Assembly (NCBI RefSeq): GCF_017640745.1
Contig: NZ_JAEPQA010000018.1
Coordinates: forward strand, 46,293 to 110,292
DNA length: 64,000 nt
Reading direction: 5' to 3'
Origin: Nisaea sp.
Lineage (GTDB): Bacteria > Pseudomonadota > Alphaproteobacteria > Thalassobaculales > Thalassobaculaceae
In this document: piece after piece, positions 53,358-62,610 of the stretch
Layout of the letters: each line of letters begins with the position of its first letter
Numbering within the stretch: position 1 is the first letter of the stretch
Position numbers and translations under genes: made by a program
The notes under the pieces: model-generated
The model's input: only the letters and a program-made list of their open reading frames with translations
Databases searched by the model: none
Told to the model about the DNA's origin: nothing

Positions 53358-54308
53358 ATGCTCTCCAATCTCCTCGTCGTCCTGCCGATCTTCGCCCTGA
53401 TCCTGACCGGCTTCGTCGCCCGCCGCTCGGGCGCGCTCGGCCCGACCGCGACCCGCGAAGTGAACCGCTTCGTCGTCTATCTCGCTCTGCCGGCCATGCT
53501 CTTCAGCATCATGGCCAAGGCCGATCCCAGGGAGATCTGGCAGCCGGACTTCATCATCGCCTTCACGGCGGGCTGCGCACTGGTCTTCGGAGCGACGCTC
53601 TGGGTCCGCAAGCGGCAGGGCTGCCATCTCGCGGACGCCGCGATCGACGGCCTCAATGCGAGCTATCCGAATACCGGTTTCATGGGATTCCCGCTGGTGC
53701 TGGCGGTGGTCGGCTCCTCGGCCATGGGCGCGACGATGATCGCGACCATCCTGACCGCCTGCGTGCTCTTCGCCGTCGCCATCGTGCTGATCGAGTGCGC
53801 GCTGCAGACCGGATCGCGCCGCCGCGACATCCTCGCCAAGACCGCGCTCGCCCTGGTGAAGAACCCCCTTCTCGTCGCTCCCGCCCTCGGCGCCGCAATG
53901 ATGGCGTCCGGTCTCTCGCTCCCTGAGACTCTGGACAGCTATCTGGCGCTGCTGGGCGGGGCGGCCTCCCCCTGCGCCCTCGTCGCCCTCGGACTGTTCC
54001 TCGCGGACAATGCCAATGCCGCACGGGCGGAGGTCCCGGTGTCGAACAGCCGGGTGCAGGCGGTGCTGGTCGCATTGAAGCTGGTGGTACAGCCGGCCAT
54101 CACCTGGGTGATCGCCGTGCCGATCCTCGCCCTGCCGACGGGCGTCGCGCATCTCGCTGTGCTGCTCGCCGCGCTGCCGACCGGCACCGGCCCCTTCATG
54201 CTGGCGGAGTTCTACCAGCGCGAGGCGCTGCTCACGAGCCGCGTGGTGCTGACCACGACAGTGCTCTCGGTCGCCTCGCTCTCGCTCTATCTTTCGATTG
54301 CAGGGTAA
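53358..54308 (+). CDS. AEC-family (auxin efflux carrier) transporter
   Basis: A 316-residue inner-membrane protein with about ten hydrophobic segments. The family hallmark GLNASYPNTGFMGFPL around residues 102-117 is present, and PTGTGPFMLAEFYQREALLTSRV (quoted in part: TGTGPFMLAEFYQ) at the end. Bacterial members export or import small carboxylates such as malate or succinate. The divergent LysR regulator and the M20 hydrolase suggest an inducible system for an acyl-amino acid or its product; this is inference. Confidence 0.9.
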   Translation: MLSNLLVVLPIFALILTGFVARRSGALGPTATREVNRFVVYLALPAMLFSIMAKADPREIWQPDFIIAFTAGCALVFGATLWVRKRQGCHLADAAIDGLNASYPNTGFMGFPLVLAVVGSSAMGATMIATILTACVLFAVAIVLIECALQTGSRRRDILAKTALALVKNPLLVAPALGAAMMASGLSLPETLDSYLALLGGAASPCALVALGLFLADNANAARAEVPVSNSRVQAVLVALKLVVQPAITWVIAVPILALPTGVAHLAVLLAALPTGTGPFMLAEFYQREALLTSRVVLTTTVLSVASLSLYLSIAG

Positions 54309-54311
54309 GCC

Positions 54312-54923
54312 CTAGAACTTCTTCAGCTCGTCGGCGAAGTTCGGATAGAACTCCTCGCGCAGCAGCGCGAAGAGAATGTGGTCCTGCCAGCGCCCGTCAA
54401 TCTTCAGGTACTTGCGCGCCAGCCCTTCCTCGGTGAACCCCGCCTTCCGGAGCACGCCCTGGCTCGGATAGTTGCGCGGCAGGCAGGCCGCCTCGATCCG
54501 GTGCAGGGCCAGTTGGTCGAAGCCGAAGGAACAGACACCGTGCACCGCCTCGCTCATGTATCCACGGCGGGCGAACGGGCGGCCGATCCAGTAGCCGATG
54601 GTGCAGGACTGGGCGACGCCGCGGCGCACGTTGGCGATGGTGATGCCGCCGACCAGCGCGTCGTCGCTGCGGCGGTAGATGAAGAAGGAATAGCCCTGGT
54701 CACGGGCCCAGTCCTCCGCATAGCGCGAGAGGCGACGGCGGAAGGCGGCACGGGTCAGGGCATCGTCCGGCCAGCGCGGTTCCCACTCGACAAGAAAGTC
54801 CCGGCTGACGGCGCGGAGCTCCGCCCATTCACCCCAGTCATTCTTGTTCGGTTGCCTCAGATAGAGACGCGGCAGCGTGACGCGCGGCTCGATCTTCGAC
54901 GGCGGGAAAAACGTCAGGACCAA
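54312..54923 (-). CDS. RimJ/RimL-type GNAT N-acetyltransferase
   Basis: The 203-residue protein resembles ribosomal-protein N-alpha-acetyltransferases: LPRLYLRQPNKNDW at the start, GITIANVRRGVAQSCTIGYWIGRPFARRGYMSEA as the acetyl-CoA-binding core (quoted in part: IGYWIGRPFARRGYMSEA, near 118-135) and NYPSQGVLRKAGF. The apparent start is a TTG with GGGGGAT upstream. The stop is 3 bases from the convergent AEC gene. It lies downstream of the M16/thrC pair. Confidence 0.85.
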   Translation of the reverse strand: MVLTFFPPSKIEPRVTLPRLYLRQPNKNDWGEWAELRAVSRDFLVEWEPRWPDDALTRAAFRRRLSRYAEDWARDQGYSFFIYRRSDDALVGGITIANVRRGVAQSCTIGYWIGRPFARRGYMSEAVHGVCSFGFDQLALHRIEAACLPRNYPSQGVLRKAGFTEEGLARKYLKIDGRWQDHILFALLREEFYPNFADELKKF

Positions 54924-55008
54924 TCGGCGATCCCCCTTGGAGTCCTATGCCGACGATCATTTTTCCTGCTAACCGTGCGGAAGGCAAGCGGAAGTGCCCG
55001 CCCGGCCG

Positions 55009-56280
55009 TCAGTTCAGCCGCGCCCGGATGCTGTCATAGGATTCGAGCTGCCCGGTCGGGCCGAGCGCCGCCAGGGTCGGGGTCGAGGCCAGCAGGCGTT
55101 TCGCCGCCCGCCGGATCGCCGCCGTGTCCACCGCATCGACCTTCGCCACCAGTTCCTCGACCGGCACCGGCCGGCCATAGACCAGCATGTGCTGGGCCAG
55201 CTGCTCGCAGCGGTTGGACGTGCTCTCGCGGCTCATCAGCAGGCCGGAGCGGAGCTGGGTGCGGGCACGCTCGACTTCCTGCTCGCTGACATTCTCCGCC
55301 ACGTCCTTCAGTTCGTCGCAGACCACGGGGACGAGTTCCGCCGCGTCCTTCTCGCCGGTCCCGGCATAGATCGAGAACATGCCGCCGTCATTGTAGGCGG
55401 CGCTGAAGGAATAGATCGAATAGACCAGGCCGCGCTTCTCCCGCACTTCCTGGAAGAGGCGCGAGGACATGCCGCCGCCGAACAGCATGGAAAGCACCTG
55501 CTGGGCGTAGAAATCCTCGTCATGGAAGCCCATGCCCTCGAAACCAAGCAGCAGGTGGAGCTGCTCGAGATCCTTCTCGACCCGGCTCTCGCCGCCCTTG
55601 TAGGCCGCGGCCTCGGTCTTCGCGCCGGACTTCGGTGCGAGCGAGCCGAAGCCGCGCTCGACCTCCTCGACCACCCTGTCGTGCTCGACATTGCCCGCTG
55701 CGGAGAAGACGAGGATATCGCCTGCGTAATTACCGTTGATGAAGGACATCACGCCGTCGCGGCTCATGTCGCGGACGATCTCCGAGCGCCCCAGCACCGG
55801 CCGGCCCATAGCCTGGTCCGGATAGGCGACCTCCTGGAAATAGTCGAACACGATGTCGTCCGGCGTGTCCGCCGCCTGGCCGATCTCCTGCAGGATCACG
55901 TGCCGCTCGCGGCTGAGCTCGGTCTCGTCGAAGGTCGACTGGGTCAGGATGTCCGAGAGGATATCGACGCCGAGGGCGACGTCCTGCTTCAGCACCTTGA
56001 CGTAGTAGGCGGTCTGCTCGCGCGCGGTATAGGCGTTCATATGCCCGCCGACCGCCTCGATCTCCTCGGCGATCTGCGGCGCCGTGCGGCGCTTGGTGCC
56101 CTTGAAGACCATGTGCTCCAGCAGATGCGCGACACCGTTCTCGGCCGCAACCTCGTGCCGGGTCCCGACATTCAGCCAGGCCCCGAGGGACACGCTCTCG
56201 ACGCTCGCCATCCGGTCGGTGACGACCCGGATGCCGTTCGAGAGTTCGGTGATGCGGACGCCGTTCGCGGCGTTACTCAT
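55009..56280 (-). CDS. M16-family processing peptidase
   Basis: The 423-residue cytoplasmic-type protein has HLLEH at 52-56 and Glu132 in LQEIGQAAD, spaced 76 residues from the last His as in classical M16. It has no signal peptide and resembles mitochondrial processing-peptidase beta-type bacterial homologues. The start ATG overlaps the thrC stop (ATGA), a coupling seen in many alphaproteobacteria. Its substrates in bacteria are unknown. Confidence 0.92.
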   Translation of the reverse strand: MSNAANGVRITELSNGIRVVTDRMASVESVSLGAWLNVGTRHEVAAENGVAHLLEHMVFKGTKRRTAPQIAEEIEAVGGHMNAYTAREQTAYYVKVLKQDVALGVDILSDILTQSTFDETELSRERHVILQEIGQAADTPDDIVFDYFQEVAYPDQAMGRPVLGRSEIVRDMSRDGVMSFINGNYAGDILVFSAAGNVEHDRVVEEVERGFGSLAPKSGAKTEAAAYKGGESRVEKDLEQLHLLLGFEGMGFHDEDFYAQQVLSMLFGGGMSSRLFQEVREKRGLVYSIYSFSAAYNDGGMFSIYAGTGEKDAAELVPVVCDELKDVAENVSEQEVERARTQLRSGLLMSRESTSNRCEQLAQHMLVYGRPVPVEELVAKVDAVDTAAIRRAAKRLLASTPTLAALGPTGQLESYDSIRARLN

Positions 56281-57701
56281 GCAGCATTCTCCTTGCCGGC
56301 AACGATGCCGGCTATATGGGTACTGACGGTGCCGTAGTCATTGGCCAGCACCGTCATCCGCTCCTCGCGTTCCAGCAGGTCGGCGAGCCGCGCCGGCAGC
56401 GCCGGGCGGATACCGGTCGCGGCCTCGACCGCGTCCGGGAACTTCGCCGCGTGGGCGCAGGCGAGCGAGATCAGCGGTTCGTCCATGCCGATATCGCCCG
56501 CGGCGCGGGCCTTGCGTGCGGCACCGAGGGAGACGGCGGAATGCGGATCGGTGATCTCACCGGTCTCCTCGAAGACTGCCTTGATCGTCGCCTTGGTTTC
56601 CGCCTCGTCGGTGCGATAGCCGTCGAACACGGCGCGCGCCTTCTCCAGCATGCCTTGCGAGATCGTGAAGCTGCCGTCCTTGCGGAAGGAGGTCAGCACC
56701 TCGGTCACGGCGGCGCCGTCGCGGTCGTAGAGATCAAAGAGGAAGCGCTCGAAGTTGCTCGAGACCTGGATGTCCATGCTCGGGCTGATCGAGGGCTTCA
56801 CGCCTTCAAGCTTCATCTCGCCCGAGGCGAGGAAGCGCGAGAGGATGTCGTTCTGGTTCGTCGCCACCACCAGCCGGTCGATCGGCAGGCCCATCTGCTT
56901 GGCGGCATAGGCGGCGAAGATATTTCCGAAATTGCCCGTCGGCACCACGAAGGAGGCCGGCCGTTCGGCGGTCGCGCCGACCGAAAGGGCGGAGGTCACG
57001 TAATAGACCACCTGCGGCAGGATCCGTGCCCAGTTGATCGAGTTCACGCCTGAAAGGTTGTACCGGTCGCGGAAATCCGGATCGTTGAACAGCGCCTTCA
57101 CCATGTCCTGGCAATCGTCGAAGGTGCCTTCGAGCGCGATGGCATGGACGTTCGGGGCATCGACCGTCGTCATCTGGTGCTGCTGCACCGGCGAGACCCG
57201 GCCCTTCGGGAAGAAGATGAAGATCTCCGCGTTGGTCCGGTCGCGGAAGGCCTCGATAGCCGCCGAGCCGGTATCGCCCGAGGTCGCGCCGACGATGGTC
57301 ACCTTCTCGCCGCGCTTCGCCAGCACATGGTCGAACATGCGCCCGAGCACCTGCATCGCATAGTCCTTGAAGGCCAGCGTCGGGCCGTGGAACAGCTCCA
57401 TCATCCAGAGATTGGCGTCGAGCTGTTTCAGGGGCGCGACGGCACTGTGGCCGAAGGAGCCGTAGACCTCGTCCATGATTTTCTTCAGCGTCGCGTCGTC
57501 GAACGCGTCGCCGGTGAAGAGGCGGCAGATCTCGAACGCGGTCTCGGCATAGGTCAGCCCGGAAAGCCGCTTCAGGTCGGCCGCCGAGAGCTGCGGCCAG
57601 GTCTTCGGGACATAGAGTCCGCCGTCGCGGGCGAGGCCCGTCAGGAGCACGTCTTCGAAGCCGAGTTCGGGAGCCTTGCCCCGGGTACTGATATAGCGCA
57701 C
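56277..57701 (-). CDS. thrC: Threonine synthase
   Basis: A PLP enzyme converting O-phosphohomoserine to threonine. From the GTG at 57701 it is 474 residues beginning MRYISTRGKAPELGF, the standard N-terminus of the E. coli/yeast-like class; the longer frame upstream is discarded. It has the PLP Lys in FKDYAMQVLGRM and IVGATSGDTGSAAIEA. It ends overlapping the M16 peptidase start by 4 bases. No leader peptide was found upstream. Confidence 0.94.
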   Translation of the reverse strand: MRYISTRGKAPELGFEDVLLTGLARDGGLYVPKTWPQLSAADLKRLSGLTYAETAFEICRLFTGDAFDDATLKKIMDEVYGSFGHSAVAPLKQLDANLWMMELFHGPTLAFKDYAMQVLGRMFDHVLAKRGEKVTIVGATSGDTGSAAIEAFRDRTNAEIFIFFPKGRVSPVQQHQMTTVDAPNVHAIALEGTFDDCQDMVKALFNDPDFRDRYNLSGVNSINWARILPQVVYYVTSALSVGATAERPASFVVPTGNFGNIFAAYAAKQMGLPIDRLVVATNQNDILSRFLASGEMKLEGVKPSISPSMDIQVSSNFERFLFDLYDRDGAAVTEVLTSFRKDGSFTISQGMLEKARAVFDGYRTDEAETKATIKAVFEETGEITDPHSAVSLGAARKARAAGDIGMDEPLISLACAHAAKFPDAVEAATGIRPALPARLADLLEREERMTVLANDYGTVSTHIAGIVAGKENAA

Positions 57702-57807
57702 GTCCGCCGTCTCTTTTCGCTGTCCGAAAGAGCGCAACCTAGCGGTGGCCAAGGGTTCTTGCAACAATGCCCGCAGCCAACACGACAGGGACGACGGGAC
57801 GGGCTCC

Positions 57808-58704
57808 ATGGCACTCGACTGCATCGCGATCATGACGCCGGGGGACATGGGTCATGCCATCGGCCGCCGCCTCGCCAAGGGCGGGCTCCGGGTCGTCACC
57901 AACCTTCAGGGCCGCTCGGCCCGCAGCCGCGCCCTGGCGGAGAAGGCCGGGATCGAGGATCTCGGCTCCGACGCGAGCCTGCTCGCCGAATGCGACGCCA
58001 TCTTCTCGATCATGCCTCCGGATCAGGCGGGCGGTTTCGTCGACCGGATGGCGAAGGCCGCGGGCACACTCACGGAGAACCCGCGTGCCGCGCTGGTGGA
58101 CCTCAACGCCATCGCCCCCTCGACCGCCCGCGCGCTGCGTGACAAGGCCGAAGCGGCCGGCATCCGCTTTCTCGATGGCGGCATCATCGGCGGGCCGCCC
58201 TATCCGGGACGACCGAGCCCGCGGGTCTATGTGAACGGCCCGGGCGCCGAGGCGTTCGAGGCGCTCGGGCCGGCGCTCGACATCCACGTCGTCGCGGGCG
58301 AGGTCGGCGCCGCCTCGGCGTTGAAGATGTGCTTCGCTACCCTGACCAAGGGCGTGCAGGCGCTGGCGATCCAGAGCTTTGTCACGGCGGAACTTGAAGG
58401 GGTCGGCCCGGAGTTTCGCGCCGAGATGGAAGGCGCCCAGGCGAACCTGCTCAAAAGCCTCAGCAACAGCCTGCCCGGCATGCCGCCCAAGGCCTATCGC
58501 TGGATCGGAGAGATGGAAGAGATCGCTAAGACCTACGGCGACGCGGGCCTCAGCTCCAAGACCTTCGAGGGCGCGGCGGAGGTCTACCGCTTCGTCGAGA
58601 GCACGCCGCTCGGCAAGGAAGTGGTGGAGAACCGCACCATGGGGACGGACCTCGAGGATCTGGTTTCGCGGCTGGCGAACGCGCTGCGAGAGCGTCAAGC
58701 CTAA
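57808..58704 (+). CDS. 6-phosphogluconate-dehydrogenase-like protein with DUF1932 domain
   Basis: About 298 residues. A Rossmann-type N-terminus (IAIMTPGDMGHAIGRRLAKGG) is followed by DLNAIAPSTARAL and a C-terminal DUF1932 region, YPGRPSPRVYVNGPGAEAFE and SALKMCFATLTKGVQALAIQS, with Lys in the catalytic-like position. Substrate unknown. The ATG at 57808 is preferred over one 21 codons upstream. It is convergent with the Lrp gene (4-base overlap at the stops). Confidence 0.85.
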   Translation: MALDCIAIMTPGDMGHAIGRRLAKGGLRVVTNLQGRSARSRALAEKAGIEDLGSDASLLAECDAIFSIMPPDQAGGFVDRMAKAAGTLTENPRAALVDLNAIAPSTARALRDKAEAAGIRFLDGGIIGGPPYPGRPSPRVYVNGPGAEAFEALGPALDIHVVAGEVGAASALKMCFATLTKGVQALAIQSFVTAELEGVGPEFRAEMEGAQANLLKSLSNSLPGMPPKAYRWIGEMEEIAKTYGDAGLSSKTFEGAAEVYRFVESTPLGKEVVENRTMGTDLEDLVSRLANALRERQA

Positions 58705-59168
58705 CGCGCGTACCCCAGCGGCAGCGCCGTCGTGTACTTGATCTCCTCCATCGCGAAGCTGGAGCTGACCTCGGAGAGGTCGGCGATGGAGATCAGCCGT
58801 TTGTAGACCGCGTCATAGGCATCGACGCTCGGCACCACGATGCGCAGCAGGTAATCGACGGTACCGCTCATCCTGTAGAATTCCAGCACCTCGGGAATGT
58901 CCGAGACGCCCTTCGCAAACTTCTCAAGCCAGACGTCGTTGTGCTGGCTGGTCTTGATCATGACGAAAACCGTGAGCGGCACCTCGACGGCGCGGCGGTC
59001 GAGTAGAGCGACTCGCTTGCGGATGACGCCCTGCTTCTCGAGATTCTGGACACGGCGCCAGCAAGGAGTGGAAGAGAGCCCGACCCGGTTGCCGATCTCC
59101 GAGACCGAGAGTGCGGCGTCTTCCTGCAGCAAGGCCAGGATGCGGCGGTCGACATCGTCCATCGCCAT
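58701..59168 (-). CDS. Lrp/AsnC-family transcriptional regulator
   Basis: The 155-residue protein has an N-terminal HTH (DRRILALLQEDAALSVSEIGNRVGLSSTPCWRRVQNLE, quoted in part: EIGNRVGLSSTPCWRRV) and the C-terminal RAM effector-binding domain. The ATG at 59168 has AGGAT at good spacing; GTG at 59183 and ATG at 59162 are alternatives. It is divergent from the DUF6356 gene across a 129-base A+T-rich gap and may regulate its own gene or an amino acid pathway. Confidence 0.88.
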   Translation of the reverse strand: MAMDDVDRRILALLQEDAALSVSEIGNRVGLSSTPCWRRVQNLEKQGVIRKRVALLDRRAVEVPLTVFVMIKTSQHNDVWLEKFAKGVSDIPEVLEFYRMSGTVDYLLRIVVPSVDAYDAVYKRLISIADLSEVSSSFAMEEIKYTTALPLGYAR

Positions 59169-59297
59169 GCTCTTTATCCTCACTCTATTAGAAAATTATT
59201 CCAACAATCTGAGGAAAAGCGTGAAAGATAGCAAACAAATTGCGCCAGATTGGGTGGACAATAGCGCCCTGTTCGCCTTTCAGCCGGGAGCCCAGCC

Positions 59298-59558
59298 ATG
59301 ATCTTCAAACTCTTCACCAGCCATCCCGAGTCGGTCGGCGAGAGCTATTGGCAACACTTCGGGTTCGCGACGTCGACGGGCGCGGCGATGATGCTCGGCG
59401 GGCTCGCCTGCATCGCGCACGGGCTGTTCCCGTTCCTCTTCACGCGTACCGGCAGCAAGACCATCGCCCGGCTCTACGAGCGCATGTCCTCCGGCGCCCG
59501 CCACAGGGTGATGGCGACGAACCATGCGGAGCTGGGCCGGCAGCAGCCCGCTGAATAA
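59298..59558 (+). CDS. DUF6356-family small protein
   Basis: An 86-residue protein with HPESVGESYWQHFGFATSTG at the N-terminus, a hydrophobic segment (about 27-50) LGGLACIAHGLFPFLFTRTG and RLYERMSSGARHR. This matches a conserved alphaproteobacterial membrane protein of unknown function. It may have been transcribed from the Lrp-divergent region. It abuts the A+T-rich islet. Confidence 0.75.
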   Translation: MIFKLFTSHPESVGESYWQHFGFATSTGAAMMLGGLACIAHGLFPFLFTRTGSKTIARLYERMSSGARHRVMATNHAELGRQQPAE

Positions 59559-59569
59559 TTTGCGACAGT

Positions 59570-60016
59570 TTACTGAACAGTCTGACCGGGCGTTTTTCGA
59601 ATTTTAATGATTATTGCCGCAGTGTAGAGCACAACAGCTAAACCCGCCCAAGCAAAGAGATAAGATAATACAAATACTGTGCGAGCACCTAACATCATTG
59701 CGCCTTCTGGGTGCCAACTCTGCCCAAGATTGGCTCTAAATAACGCGAAAATGATTACCAACCCGATCAGCACAAGCAGCGCCACGCCAAGTCGCCACAG
59801 CAATCCTCTAACATTCAGGCCTGTGTAAAAAGAATTCAGAATCACACACGCGATAATAGAAAGAAACGGAATCGACACATTTGCATATGGCTGGTAGTAA
59901 GCCGGCAACAGGGTCAAACCGGTCAGGAAATCTTGCCATGGCAGCAAAATCGTTGAGATAGCAGGAAGCGCGAAATCACGCCATTTCTGGAACAAAGCGC
60001 CAAGACCAAAACTCAT
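59570..60016 (-). CDS. Unrecognised membrane protein of the A+T-rich islet
   Basis: A 148-residue protein with about four hydrophobic segments (around 17-40, 43-62, 70-92, 110-138) and a basic C-terminus KIRKTPGQ. Codon use is much more A/T-rich than in neighbours. It starts 5 bases after the stop of the exported-protein gene, so both are one operon. No family assigned. A role as immunity or accessory protein for the neighbour is possible but purely contextual. Confidence 0.7.
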   Translation of the reverse strand: MSFGLGALFQKWRDFALPAISTILLPWQDFLTGLTLLPAYYQPYANVSIPFLSIIACVILNSFYTGLNVRGLLWRLGVALLVLIGLVIIFALFRANLGQSWHPEGAMMLGARTVFVLSYLFAWAGLAVVLYTAAIIIKIRKTPGQTVQ

Positions 60017-60021
60017 GACAC

Positions 60022-61014
60022 TTACTCTTGAATCGTTGTTACTGGCATCTCAACGGAGCCATATCCGCTAAAATTAAGAACGACATTGACTGTTTGTCGT
60101 CGAGCAGGAAATGGAACAGATTCTGAAAATTCTTTTACAGTAAAATTTGGCTCATGAAGCTTCATATACTCGTTAAGCGATGGAAAGATTTTAAAAAATT
60201 CTGGATCCGTACCTAAAAAATCGACCTCAACCGTATCAGATCCAGAAAATATCTCAAGATCAGTTTCATCAACTCGGATAGAGAATATCGAAATAGGCCG
60301 AATTTTTTCTCCATCGAACTGCAGATACTGGCTTGCAGTTATATCTACAGAGAAAAATTGGTTATTAATTTCTGTGTTTTTGCCCCCGCCACCTCGAAGA
60401 GTTTCAAATACTTTTGAATTTTGAGGCAACGCGATGCGTGCGGCCGAGAGATGCCGAAATAAAGCATTCTTATCTTGAGTATTGCGGCGCAATTGATCAA
60501 GGGCGCGCTCAAAAGCCGAACGGGATACGAGCGCGGACTCCAAATTAATTTGGTCAGACATAGATGCAAATGTGGGGAATCCCCATTGAGGATTCGAAAA
60601 CGTGACCTCAGATGGACGAAGAACCGCTTCAACATCCATATTTTCTGGAGCGACACCATGATACAGAATTGTGTCCGACCTAGCCCACTGATTATCCGTC
60701 GCAGAAAACCTCTTGTATGCGCGATCTTTAGTTTTCGCGACGCCTTTTAAACCTGTCTTTGTCCACTCAACCCATAACGGCCGACTATGTTTATTGTAAA
60801 CGCATCGACCAAATTCATAATCGCCGTGAGGATCTTTCGTGAAGAAACTGATAAATTCAAAATGATACCCAGAATCGTCTCGGCCTCCTTTCGCAGCCTC
60901 TCCATTTTTCGGAGATGGGCATAGTCGAGAGTGTGGATGTGCATCGGCTGCGAATATTCCAATTAGAAAACCACAGGCGCCTAACAAGATTGCAGGCAAA
61001 ACATACCAGCGCAT
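60022..61014 (-). CDS. Unrecognised exported protein of the A+T-rich islet
   Basis: A 330-residue protein with an N-terminal hydrophobic segment (about 4-23) that could be a signal peptide ending near ADA, or a lipoprotein signal with LGAC (Cys13). The rest is soluble, with Cys residues near 32 and 70 that could form a disulfide after export, and a charged, aromatic-rich body. Coding is A/T-rich throughout. GAGGTGAG precedes the ATG, and a TACAAT-like -10 lies in the 100-base upstream gap. I do not recognise any domain. Confidence 0.72.
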   Translation of the reverse strand: MRWYVLPAILLGACGFLIGIFAADAHPHSRLCPSPKNGEAAKGGRDDSGYHFEFISFFTKDPHGDYEFGRCVYNKHSRPLWVEWTKTGLKGVAKTKDRAYKRFSATDNQWARSDTILYHGVAPENMDVEAVLRPSEVTFSNPQWGFPTFASMSDQINLESALVSRSAFERALDQLRRNTQDKNALFRHLSAARIALPQNSKVFETLRGGGGKNTEINNQFFSVDITASQYLQFDGEKIRPISIFSIRVDETDLEIFSGSDTVEVDFLGTDPEFFKIFPSLNEYMKLHEPNFTVKEFSESVPFPARRQTVNVVLNFSGYGSVEMPVTTIQE

Positions 61015-61113
61015 GATCTCACCTCGATCAGGATGATATTGTACGACCCACCTTCAATCTATACGCGCAAAGAAGAATTTAGGAGCCCTTTTCTCGAAAA
61101 TCATAAGCGCCCC

Positions 61114-62610
61114 TTACGCGAGATACCGCTTCCGTAAATGCCCAATAAATGCGTCGGCGCTGAGCTCGGAGCCGGTCGCCTCCGCGAGGATCTCGTTGGT
61201 GAGCTTGGAGCTCGCCTTCCGGTGCACATTCTCCCCAAGCCATGACAGGAGCGGTGCGAAATCACCCTCCGCAATCTGTACGTCGAGATCCGGCAGCGCG
61301 TCCTTCGCGGCCCTGAAGAGCTGCGCCGCGGCCAGCGCCCCGAGCGTGTAGGTCGGGAAATAGCCGAACGATCCGTGATACCAGTGGATGTCCTGCAGGC
61401 AGCCGTCCCGGTCGTCCTTCGGCGCGGCGCCAAGCGAGGCCATCATGCCGTCATGCCACGCACCGGGCAGGTCCTTCACCTTGAGGTCGCCCGCGAGGAG
61501 CGCCTTCTCGAGGTCGTAGCGCAGCATGACATGGAGCGGATAGGTCACCTCGTCCGCATCGACCCGGATCAGGCCGCGGGAAACCCGGTGGCCGAGCCGG
61601 TTCAGGTTCTCCGGCGAAAGCGCCGGCCCGTCCTTTCCAAGCACGTCCGACGCGAGCGGCGCCAGGAAGCGATAGAAGGCCGGCGAGCGGCAGGCCTGCA
61701 TCTCCATCAGCAGCGACTGGCTCTCATGCATCACCATGCCGCGCGAGGATCCGACCGGCTGGCCGCGCCATTCCGCCGGCAGTCCGTGTTCGTAGAGCGC
61801 ATGGCCGGTCTCGTGGATCACCCCCATCAGGGCGCGGGTGAAATCCTCCGACGAATAGCGGGTCGTGATCCGGATATCCTCCGGGATGCCTCCGGTAAAC
61901 GGATGCGCGCTCTCGTCGAGACGGCCATGGGTGAAGTCGAAGCCAAGCGCGGCCATGACCTTCTCGCCGAGCGCCTTCTGCCTGTCTGACGGGAACGGCC
62001 CCTCCGGCTGAAGCGCCTTCGGCCCGGCCGCCTGATGCGCGAAAATCTTCTCCATCAACCCCGGGAGTTCGGCCTTCAACGTGGCGAAGATCGGATCAAT
62101 CGAGGCCATGTTGCCGCCCGGCTCGTAGCTGTCGATCAGCGCGTCATAGAGGCTGCATCCCAGCTTCTCTGCCTTCACCTGACCGTATTCGCGGGTCAGG
62201 TCGAGGACGCGCGCGAGCTTGTCCGCGACAGCGGCGAAATCGTCCCGCTTGCGGGCTTCACGCCAGGCATTGACGCAGGCCGAGGTCGCCCGCGAGCGCG
62301 CCTCGACCAGATCGGCCGGCGCGACGGTCTCGTTGGTATGGACCCGGCGCATCTCACGCAGGTTCGCGCGCTGCCAGGGGTCCAGCGCCGTAGCGGCGGC
62401 TTCCGCCTCGGCAAGCTCCTCCTCGACCTCGGGATCGGAGAGCAGTTCGTGCTGCAACACGTCGAGCACGGCCATCTGCTCGGCGCGGGCTTCCGCCCCT
62501 CCGGGCGGCATCATCGTCTCCTGATCCCAGCCGAGCACGGCGCTCGCGCCGGAAAGCGCGGAGTAGCGCCGGAAGCGCGCCTCAAGGGCGGTATAGGGGT
62601 TATTGCGCAC
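61114..62610 (-). CDS. M32 (Taq-type) metallocarboxypeptidase
   Basis: About 498 residues, all-alpha, with the zinc motif HETGHALYEHGLP (HExxH plus downstream Glu) around residues 262-274 and a following conserved GRPVGSSRGMVMHESQSLLME element (quoted in part: SSRGMVMHESQSLLME). It removes C-terminal amino acids. The GTG at 62610 is preferred since GAGGGAT lies seven bases upstream; a GTG at 62628 is the alternative. It overlaps the surf1 stop by 11 bases, so the two are probably translationally coupled. Confidence 0.9.
   Translation of the reverse strand: MRNNPYTALEARFRRYSALSGASAVLGWDQETMMPPGGAEARAEQMAVLDVLQHELLSDPEVEEELAEAEAAATALDPWQRANLREMRRVHTNETVAPADLVEARSRATSACVNAWREARKRDDFAAVADKLARVLDLTREYGQVKAEKLGCSLYDALIDSYEPGGNMASIDPIFATLKAELPGLMEKIFAHQAAGPKALQPEGPFPSDRQKALGEKVMAALGFDFTHGRLDESAHPFTGGIPEDIRITTRYSSEDFTRALMGVIHETGHALYEHGLPAEWRGQPVGSSRGMVMHESQSLLMEMQACRSPAFYRFLAPLASDVLGKDGPALSPENLNRLGHRVSRGLIRVDADEVTYPLHVMLRYDLEKALLAGDLKVKDLPGAWHDGMMASLGAAPKDDRDGCLQDIHWYHGSFGYFPTYTLGALAAAQLFRAAKDALPDLDVQIAEGDFAPLLSWLGENVHRKASSKLTNEILAEATGSELSADAFIGHLRKRYLA

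Larger units (their letters stand above)
59559..61113. mobile_element. A+T-rich two-gene islet, likely horizontally acquired
   Basis: Between DUF6356 and the M32 gene the base composition drops sharply. For example bases 60181-60240 contain 21 G/C of 60, versus well above 60 percent in the neighbouring genes. Two minus-strand genes lie in it, 5 bases apart. No transposase, integrase, tRNA or flanking direct repeats were seen, so the boundaries and the mechanism of entry are not established. The start and end given are the limits of the composition shift as I judge them. Confidence 0.6.

Noticed and set aside
59184..59297. A tRNA gene or attachment site near the A+T-rich islet
   Set aside because: No cloverleaf-like sequence or terminal direct repeat could be found on either side of the islet, so an integration site is not claimed.
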